Source: Pyropia yezoensis (taxonomy: Eukaryota; Rhodophyta; Bangiophyceae; Bangiales; Bangiaceae). From it: 64,000 bases of DNA. Of this stretch, positions 56,764 to 64,000 are shown in pieces. The translations under genes and the position numbers were made by a program. The notes under the pieces were generated by a model. That model was not told the DNA's origin, searched no databases, and worked only from the letters and a program-made list of their open reading frames with translations. Location: NCBI GenBank assembly GCA_009829735.1, contig CM020618.1:11127119-11191118 (forward strand). Reading direction: 5' to 3'. The first letter of the stretch is position 1. Every line of letters starts with the position of its first letter.

Positions 56764-59505
56764 TTACAGTAGGCGTCGTCGCCTCATGTAAGGCATGAGG
56801 AGTTGGCGGGGTATATTCGCCGCCTGTTCCCAGGTGGGTGAGTCGTATCCGACCCACATAACCTTGACGTACCAGGGTCCTGGTAGGTCCGGGTCGGTGT
56901 GTCCGACCACGCTCTCTACTTGGTATGGAATCCCATCCGGTCCCACCGGGTCATCTGACCGGTGGGTTGTAAGAGCTTCATGTAGCAACCCAGCCGGTAC
57001 CGGCTGAGGCTGTTCCGGCTTCGGAGCAGGTGTCACATCGTTGAGGTTGATGCGTTGTATCTCCGCATTGGAGTGCAGTATGACAGAGTGATCATCTCTG
57101 TGTGAGATCTGGTACGGTCCCTTGACCGGTTGCATAAGCTTGTTCCCTCGGGACTTCTGGTGTCTGATGTAGACCCAGTCACCTTTTACCAGGGTTGCGT
57201 TGCGCACCCGTAACCGGGCGTCAAAGTTCTTCTTGTATCGAAGTTGTGTTCTGTCAAGGGCACCCTTGAGCTTGGGTATCATCCACGATAGCTTTGCCAA
57301 CCAAGCTAGGTGGATGCGTTCGGCCGGTCGGCCTTTCGGTGTATCATACCGAGTGCACCTGCCTGGTGGCAGCGTCAGGTTACCGACCCCTAGTGGCATG
57401 ACCCACTCAAGTGGGGCGATGTTTGTGCTCCGATGTAGCCTGGCATTGTATGCCAGGGTGAGTACGGATAGAAGCCTGTCCCAAGTGTTTGTGTGCTCGG
57501 CCACGTAGCATTGGAGCATCTTGACGATGGTGCGGTTGAACCGCTCCACTTGCCCGTTGGACTGCGGGTGGTAGTCGGATGCCCGACGGGGTTCGATACC
57601 GAACATGCCCAAGACCTTAGTGCAGAATGCTGACGTAAGGTTTGCTCCGTTGTCGGAGAGGAGTTGCTTCATGACTCCGTATGCACTGATCCAGTGGTCA
57701 ACCACTGCGTTCATGATGGTATATGCCGTATCATTCGGGATGGCTGCCGCTCTTGACAGCTTAGTGAACCGGTCAGACATGACCAGGATGTACCTGTTCC
57801 CTTCTTCCGTTACCGGAAGTGGCCCGAGTATGTTGATAGCGACCTGCTCGTTGGGCCCATCAGGTGGGAACAGTTTCATGGCAGACGCCTGCCTATGTAG
57901 ACTCATGCGGTTACGTGCACAGGGGTGGCATCCCCTTACGTGGTCGACCACGTCGACGGCCATTGCTGGCCAGTAGAAGAACCTTCGCACTGCTGCGAAC
58001 ATACGTGAACCCCCCGGGTGTCCGGCTGTAGGGTTCTCGTGTTCTCGTTCCATGACGGCTTGCCGTAAGGACACGGGAACCACGACTTGATGTCGTCCGT
58101 CGGCGGGTGCCCGCCGGTATATGAGTCCGTCTTCATTCTCGAAGAAGATGCCGGCCGTACCGGCCCGGAGGTTAGCGCGATGGCGTCTACAGTCGTCGTC
58201 ATTGGCTTGTGCCACGCGGAAGTCCGCGAGAGTCAGTGGGCATGCTCGGTGTGCCATGGTATGGTCAACCACACCTTGGGTGGCGTTGCCCACCATGCAG
58301 ACCGGTACCACCGGGATGTCCTCGTCCACCGGGCGGGTATCCCCGCTCGGGGTGTCGAGTCGAGACAGCGCGTCTCCGAGGCGGTGGGTTGACCCAGCCT
58401 TATACACGGTGCGGTCGTCGTGCTCGGCCATCTTCAGCCTCCATCGGGCTAGCCTCCCATGGCTATCGGAATTCTTGTCACCAAGGTTGAGGAGCCATCG
58501 TAGGGGTTCGTGGTCGGACCTCACGATGAACCTAGAGCCCTCCAGGTATGCGCGGAGCAGTTGCACTGCCCATATAACCCCGAGGCACTCCCGCTCGGTG
58601 GCACTATAGTTACGTCCAGCCGGGTTGAGTGTCCGGCTGAAGTACCCTACCGGACGTAGGTCCGGGATAACGTTATCGGAACCGATCAACGTCTCCCCCT
58701 GTAACAGGGTGCATCCCACCTGGGTATCGCACGCACCGACATCGATGACGAAGGTACCCCGTCTGTGCGGTAACGCAAGGACGGGTGGGGATAGTAGGGC
58801 TCGCTTCAGCGACTCGAATGCCTCCTCTTCGCTAGGTGAAGGGGGTTGGAGTACCTTGGGCAAGGTACTGCTCGTAAGAACCGTCAACGGTTTAGCTATC
58901 CGAGCGAAGTCCTTGACGAACCGTCGGTATACGTTGCACATTCCCAGGAAGCTCTTGAGCTGCGTCTGGTTGTTAGGGAACCGGGCATCCCGGAGTGCCC
59001 GGGTATTGGCTTCTAGTACCCTTAGTTTACCAGGGGTTATCTGGTGGCCCAGATACTCGACTGTCTGTTGGAAGAAGGCGCACTTCTTCAGACGCAGGGT
59101 TACCCCGGCGTCCCTCAAGAGGGTGAGTACCTCGTCAACATGTTGCACATGGTCATCCATGTTACGCGAGAAGACGATGACGTCGTCGAGGTACACTACG
59201 CAGTTACGCCCCTTCACCCCCGACAGTATAATGTCGATAGCCCGCTGGAATGTAGCGGGGGCGTTGGACAATCCGAAGGGCATCCTTAGGAACTCGTACA
59301 CTCCACTGTGACAGACGAACGCCGTCTTGGGGATATCCTCATCCGCCACTGGGATCTGCCAGTATCCGGCATTGCAGTCGATTGTGGTAAACACCGTAGC
59401 TTCCCCCAGGGAGTCGATGCATTCATCCATCCTTGGTAAAGGGTATGAGTCTTTCTTGGTAACCAAGTTGAGGCGTCGATAATCGATGCAAAACCGAGGG
59501 GATCA
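56764..59505 (-). pseudogene. pol: Pol of E4, 3' part: RT (5'-deleted)-RNaseH-IN-chromodomain
   Basis: About 910 codons from FCIDYRRLN to the chromodomain. RT box VYLDDVIVFSR is intact. RNase H reads FVIDVGACDTQ, with Gly where E1 has the Asp of DAS (codon near 58735-58737). Integrase finger CHPCARNR is intact, but the core starts VAINILGPLP: Asn (57832-57834) replaces the first catalytic Asp. LLSDNGANL and GQVERFN follow. Chromodomain WYVKVMWVGYDSPTWEQ. Upstream, the frame ends at a deletion junction near 59505 that removes the PR-RT linker and first RT blocks, roughly 250 residues by comparison with E1. Confidence 0.88.
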
Positions 59506-60169
59506 ATAGCTGTATGTCCTCGCTTCGTCCCGTCGGCTTCTTGAAGCTCGGCGGTCCTCCGGCCTGGCCGGATTGCATCCACGTGAACGTTGATGAAGGT
59601 GCATCCCAATATGCAGGGCACCGATAGGGTCTCACACACCAGGAAGTCAACTTCCGTAGTGAGCTCCCCGATGGTGACCTGCAGCGACATCGCTGCGGTC
59701 GTACGAATGAGACGACCATTCGCATCCTTGATCGTGGGTCCCCGAGCAACTCGGACTCGCGGGAGCCACTTGTCCGGGAGGGTATCCTTCCGGATCAAGT
59801 TAGGTCCAGCCCCTGTATCCAGTACAGGGAAATATGATTGGGTCGACTGGGGGTCAACCCCCAGTGTGGCTGATACCTGAAAGTTCTCCAAGGTAAACAG
59901 CACATGTCCTGCACCGATATCCGGTGTTCCTCGGGCATCCTGGACAGGGCCCTTGGCTGGTTCAACGTGACGAAGCAGCCCGTCCTCGCCTCCCGTTATC
60001 GGGGGATTCTCATCATTCCCCTGACTCCGTGTCGTCGGGGCCGGAATGTGTACCCGGGGATTGATGCGGCGCCGGCTCAAACGCGCTCGCCGTGGGGCTT
60101 TCCCCGCGGTACTCCGGGGTGGCTTGCTTGGGTTACCCCAGCGCCCCCCGTTCATCCTTCCTCTTACTC
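59506..60169 (-). pseudogene. Pol of E4, 5' part: protease
   Basis: Frame entered by -1 shift at 60170-60176, passing the ATG at 60155. Basic N-terminal region, then protease FPVLDTGAGPNLIRKD near 59810. It continues into VCETLSVPCILGCTF, then breaks at the deletion junction near 59505, after which the frame gives unrelated residues. Protease may be complete, but RT is no longer fused in frame. Confidence 0.8.
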
Positions 60170-60176
60170 GTTTCCC
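60164..60176 (-). promoter_or_regulatory. -1 frameshift site GGGAAAC, gag/pol of E4
   Basis: GCG GGA AAC GAG TAA on the minus strand. Same heptamer, same phase and same one-codon distance to the stop as R1 and R2; the -1 frame leads into the protease segment. Confidence 0.85.
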
Positions 60177-62347
60177 GCCCTTGGTAGGGTGCTGTCCGCC
60201 GGGACATCCGGCTGAGGAGGTGCCTCCTCGACGGCCAGTACTCCACCTGGAGCTGGCTGCCTACCCGGTGCGGGTCCGGGTGCTCTAGCGGGATACCCCC
60301 CGGTGGATGCCTTGCGTTGCGCCGCTGCCCGCCGAGACTCCTCGGGGATGAGTGGGCAGGAAGACACCCAGTGCTGGGGATCCCCACACAACATACATCC
60401 GGACGTGCCGGTCCCCCCTTGAGTTCGCATCCGTGTAGCCCCGTAGCTGCGGTTGCCTCCCTCTGGCGCCCGAGTGCCTGCTCCCTGGTAGGCCTTGGGT
60501 CCTTGGGTCAACCGGAACATGGACTCCCCCAACCGGTTGGGTCGGCCCGCAATCTGCGGAGGTGCCTCCGTGCGCACCGCCCATATTGGCAAGGGTTGGT
60601 GAGGGTTACCCGTCACCGGGGAGTACCCCGTAGTCCGTACGTACGGGACGCGACGTCCCGTGCCCTCGCTGACCTGGAACTGAGTCCCCGCCGGAGCAAT
60701 GTACGCTACCTTACCTTGCTCATCAATCACCGGCGTAGCCGGTAACAGCAGGTGGCCCTGCTGGTCAACCAGTGGTTCCTCCTCGCCCGTGGGGGCGTAC
60801 TCGGTAGCCACCAGTACCGGTGCGGCCTTCCGTTCCATCTTGTCTTACCTCGGTACCGGGGTAAGATTGAGCTTGCTTCCCTCACCCTTGGGCATTGAGG
60901 CAAGAGCGGACTCCGGGTGAAGCACCCGGTAGGCGTCCCCCAGGGACTTGCACAGTTGCATCAGTCGACTGAAGTTCGTCCGTGCCGTGTTGGCGCCCTG
61001 TGCGGATATCCGCACGTAGTTGGGTACTCCTGTGAACAGGATGGCCCGTATCTCCCCTTCGCCGAGGTGCTTTCCCAGCTAGTAGTCGAGCTCTTGAATC
61101 CGTCGTCCGAACATCTCCTCATCCTCCCAGCTCTGGGCGGTGGCAGTGCGCAGGGCCCGGTAGTGGTCTTCGCACTTGTCCTCACTGAGGTAACTGCTCA
61201 GCAGCTCCTTGAGAATCCCACGGTAATCCATGGGGGTGGCCGCAACCCTCATTCCCGGCATCGGGGATGCCTGGCGAAGGATGCCTCGCACCCGTTCATC
61301 AACAAAGAACGGGAGGATCTCCAGGGCCAGCCACTCGTTAACGAGGGCCTTGTCCGCGGCTGCCTCGAAGCTAGTCAAGAAGCAGATGACTGCCAACGGG
61401 CGTCCGATCGGCCCCCCGAACATAGGGACTCCCTTCATAAGGGTCTGCATAGAGCGGATCGCCCGATGCGACGTATTACGCATCGATTCCGATACGGTGG
61501 TAGAGCGGTCCTCCAAACGATAACGTTCCGGAGTAAGAACCGACCGGAAGACCTCGTTGACGATCTCCGTGTCAGCGTCCTGGATATCCAGTCGCTTAGC
61601 CAGTTGATGAGCAAACTCATCGGACTCCATCCGCTTCAGTAGGCTCGCAGGTACCTGCGCCGTCATGGCTTCCACCACTGAAGATGGTACTTCGGGCGCC
61701 GGCGCCTCGGGAACCCGAGTTGCCTGGCCTCCTTCGTCGTGGGGATACTGTGAGAGGGTACCCCCTCCCCCAATAACCGACTCTCCACCGGCGTAAGTAT
61801 CCGCCGGGTCGTGTCCGCGGAGTCCGCTTCGGGTGCTCCGAGCGTAGCGCTCCGTGTGACTCCGTTCCAACTCTGCCGACGAGTCGGACCCATACCCCAT
61901 TGTGTCCGGGGGCTATCCGGGTATTGCTGCGCCGGGGTCGACCCCGGTGGACTCCGAAAGTAGTCCGGCCGGTTCAAACCGTACCGGTGTGGGAGGAACA
62001 CGACGGGGTCCCGTCGTGTGGCGTGTTGACATCAACACTGCCATTGCGTCCTCCGTCCGCTCTTGACGAGCGTCGAGTCCGGAAAACCGGGCCTCGATGC
62101 GGGCTAATGATGCCATCAGGGAATCCCCTGGTGAAGGAGGCGGCGGAGTGAGGTCGGTCGATGACAGTTGAGGCGGGCCCCCGCCTCCTGCCGTCCGAGC
62201 CGTGCCAAACGTCGATCCGGCACCTGAAGGCACTGGCGTCTCAATGTTGTCGATCGGGTTCCCGATCCCGGTTCCCGTAGTTACCTCCGGAGTCGGCGTC
62301 GACGCCGATCCGTCATCTTGAACGTTCTCCGTCTCTTGGGTAGACAT
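60164..62347 (-). pseudogene. gag: Gag of E4 with three in-frame stops
   Basis: ATG at 62347 (MSTQETENVQ). N-domain Pro/Thr-rich with a short coil; TAG at 61913-61915; then Asp/Ser-rich linker and capsid-like helices (VPMFGGPIGRPLAVICFLTS, WLALEILPFFVDERVRGIL); TAG at 61079-61081; TAA at 60845-60847; then a segment with the CMLCGDPQHWVSSC zinc knuckle, ending AGNE TAA. All segments share one frame, so unlike R2 the knuckle is not in a shifted frame. The first TAG lies between N-domain and capsid, the same place as the conserved R2 UAG. Confidence 0.8.
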
Positions 62348-62553
62348 AGTCACAATCAGTCAACCGACGTAACAATCACCACGAATAAGAGAGCGAGGGG
62401 GTAGATTGGGGAGAGTAACAGTAGATCACAGTCAAAGGTAAAAACTCAACACAATCGATCAGGTCGCAACACCACGAGTACAAGAAAAGGACCGGATCCC
62501 TATCCGTGTGCCAGGGCCGAAGACGGCGTCACCACACGGGTGACGAAAACCCG

Positions 62554-62571
62554 TCCCCTGCTGCTCCACCA
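62554..62571 (-). other. Primer binding site of E4
   Basis: The same 18-mer as in R1 and R2, one base inside the LTR remnant. Confidence 0.88.
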
Positions 62572-62572
62572 A

Positions 62573-62658
62573 AGTAGCACAATAGGAATCCGTCGCACGT
62601 CCACTCTCAGGGAACACTCACCGAGGGGGATCGGCACCAACGTCACCGGGAGGCCAAG
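62573..62658 (-). repeat. 5' LTR of E4, truncated to 86 bp
   Basis: Matches 53933-54018 apart from a few bases; the first two bases are AG instead of TG. The match ends abruptly after GGCCAAGG, where the direct-repeat sequence of the next element begins. Confidence 0.85.
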
Positions 62659-63184
62659 GATACAGAGAGAGGAAAACCGCGAGCCAAGAAGACGATCAAA
62701 ATTTATTCGTAGAGCCACTAGAAAACACTTAAAGAGATGTCATGGACAAGGATTCTCAGACAGATAAGCCGTCCAAAAAACGAAGGATGTGCTCCGGGAG
62801 CGCTCTGTACCCAGGGTGGCGGGTGGGAGCGAAAGACAGCGGACGTGCTGAGCGAGTCGGCGGGGTGGGAGCGGCGCGGCAACGCCTGCTCTTGACCCCG
62901 CCGTCGTCCCCCCCTTGCCGCCGACGCGCAGTGCCGGCGGCGGGGCTCTCTTGAGACAGCTGGCCCGAAATATTGGAGCATTTCGGGGCCAGGACGAGGC
63001 GCTGGCAAAAGGGGGGGGGGAGAGGATTGGGAGCCAGCCCAATCCTCAAGGTGTCTGTGCATTCTGGCCTACTACTACCTACCCCCTCACGCAGGCGCCC
63101 AAGAAGGAAATAACCAGCGAGAAACGAATGGGGTTACAGAGAGAGGAAAACCGCGAGCCCATCAGATGGAGTACGGGCGGGTGC
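62659..63184. other. 3' region of tyrosine-recombinase element with direct repeat
   Basis: ACAGAGAGAGGAAAACCGCG (24 nt in all, ending AGCC) occurs at about 62661-62684 and again at about 63135-63158, the second copy 27 nt before the recombinase stop. Between them is GC-rich sequence without a gene. Split direct repeats near the recombinase end are typical of Ngaro/PAT-type DIRS elements. Confidence 0.5.
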
Positions 63185-64000
63185 TCACACCGAGGGCGGG
63201 AGCAGCCGTCCGAAAAAAAACCGATCATAGTCGGTGGGGGGGGCCAAAGCCGAGATGTAACTTGCTGCCAGCGTCCGCTCGGTCGTTGCGGACAGCTCAG
63301 CGATGGCTCCCCGCGGCACCCCCGCGGCATTGGCCGCCGTGGCGCCGCCGCTCTTGAGCGAGTGGGATGCGTAGAAGGTGCCCACCGGCGCGACGATGCC
63401 CATCAGCCGCAACTCCTCCAACAGCCACGCCGAGAACAGCTTGGCGGCCACCTGCGCCCTGCACGTCGTGAAGAGACGGGCGGAGACAGGAAGATGGGCG
63501 AGGTCGCCGAGTAGGCGTTGGAGGAGGAAGTGGGGCAGGTCTGGCTCGCCGTCAGGGCGAGCGTCCTCTGGTCGGGGAGGGGGGAGAGATCGCGCCAGGA
63601 GCCCACGCGCGGCCTCGGTCTTGTGCCGCGGCACGACGTAGTGCGTCGAGCCGTCCAACCGGGCCTCCACCTCCCCCACCGCGAGGCGGGCCACGTCGCT
63701 GGATCGCCGCATCCACCAAAACTGGCACACGAATGCTATCAGTCGCCGGCGACGCGCCGCGGGGGCGTCAAGCGCCCGGCGGGCCAGAGTCCATGCCAGG
63801 CGGGCAGGATGCGGCGCGCGTACGCGCTCACAGGACGGACGGAACTGCAAGTCCGCCCGTCGAAAGCCTGCCTTGGCCTCGCGCACCCGTGTGTCGTCGC
63901 ACGGGTTGGCGTAGCCGGCTGCCAGGAGCGCCTTGCGCACCGCCGCCAGCATGGGCTTCAGGCTCGCGGCCTTGACCGACCCCCGCCGCCTCTGCCAGCC
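63185..64000 (-). CDS. Tyrosine recombinase, 5' end outside window
   Basis: At least 271 codons, open to the right edge, TGA at 63185-63187. Features in order: MRRSSDVARLAVGEVEA (first Arg), YVVPRHKTEAAR (Lys), FYASHSLKSGGATAANAAGV (box II), then AASYISAL (candidate Tyr). The HSLxxGGAT block is characteristic of DIRS-like and Crypton-like YR elements. Box II reads His-x-x-Lys where Arg is usual. No reverse transcriptase is visible within the window. With the nearby direct repeats, a DIRS/Ngaro-like retroelement is my preferred reading, with Crypton as the alternative. Confidence 0.7.
   Translation of the reverse strand, partial: GWQRRRGSVKAASLKPMLAAVRKALLAAGYANPCDDTRVREAKAGFRRADLQFRPSCERVRAPHPARLAWTLARRALDAPAARRRRLIAFVCQFWWMRRSSDVARLAVGEVEARLDGSTHYVVPRHKTEAARGLLARSLPPPRPEDARPDGEPDLPHFLLQRLLGDLAHLPVSARLFTTCRAQVAAKLFSAWLLEELRLMGIVAPVGTFYASHSLKSGGATAANAAGVPRGAIAELSATTERTLAASYISALAPPTDYDRFFFGRLLPPSV

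Larger units (their letters stand above)
53933..62658 (-). mobile_element. Ty3/Gypsy element E4 (family R3), nested in E3
   Basis: Minus-strand element with a complete 363-bp 3' LTR, antisense ORFs, pol, frameshift site, gag, the shared primer site and only the last 86 bp of its 5' LTR. It sits in RT of E3, after CCTCT. The 5' LTR is cut at 62658 where tyrosine-recombinase element sequence begins. Internal deletion and catalytic changes show it is defective. Confidence 0.92.

Noticed and set aside
5060-62000. UAG reassigned as a sense codon, since many in-frame interruptions are TAG
   Set aside because: TAA and TGA interruptions also occur, E3 has a sense codon where E2 has TAG, and TAG is also a plausible true stop at the frameshift sites. 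Readthrough or decay explains the pattern better.

Overview
The window reads as GC-rich nuclear DNA from a eukaryote that is dominated by transposable elements. There are no bacterial operons, Shine-Dalgarno sites or rRNA/tRNA genes that I can support. Chromodomain Ty3/Gypsy elements, pogo-like, PIF/Harbinger-like and tyrosine-recombinase fragments, a GT-AG intron and an RHS/Crinkler-type NTPase-nuclease all fit a GC-rich alga or other protist. A bangiophyte red alga is one guess, at low confidence.

Layout. 1-3844: 3' end of a family R1 Ty3/Gypsy element (E0). 3850-4060: 54-bp minisatellite. 4802-5986: decayed pogo-like transposase. 6184-7645 and 7663-8866: two non-autonomous inverted-repeat elements. 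9296-10837 plus 19402-20825: one transposon-like gene split by a full-length R1 element (E1, 10838-19401, target duplication GTAAG). 20926-24055: a probable secreted-protein gene with one intron, and a low-complexity ORF. 25052-27928: P-loop NTPase fused to a PD-(D/E)XK nuclease. 29379-30193: two 229-bp MITEs in inverted orientation. 30432-39833: full-length family R2 element (E2, target duplication GCACC). 41823-42035: Harbinger-like fragment. 45055-46625: a free-standing relative of the retroelement antisense gene, cut by a solo R1 LTR. 49994-53932: 5' part of a second R2 element (E3), broken by a family R3 element (E4, 53933-62658). The 5' LTR of E4 is in turn cut off next to a tyrosine-recombinase gene that runs off the right edge.

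How it works together. R1, R2 and R3 share a plan: LTR, an 18-nt primer binding site common to all three, gag, a GGGAAAC slippery heptamer one codon before the gag stop with pol in the -1 frame, PR-RT-RNaseH-integrase-chromodomain, and then an accessory gene on the opposite strand between pol and the 3' LTR. The accessory gene has two parts in one frame, ORF A and ORF B, split by a single stop codon. Parts of it can be aligned by eye between families, and ORF A also aligns with the 45-kb locus outside any element. This conserved antisense gene and its free-standing relative are the most novel signal here. The shared frameshift signal is the best-supported mechanism. Most copies carry lesions (gag deletion in E1, stops in E2, PR-RT deletion and catalytic substitutions in E4), so mobility now would need help in trans.
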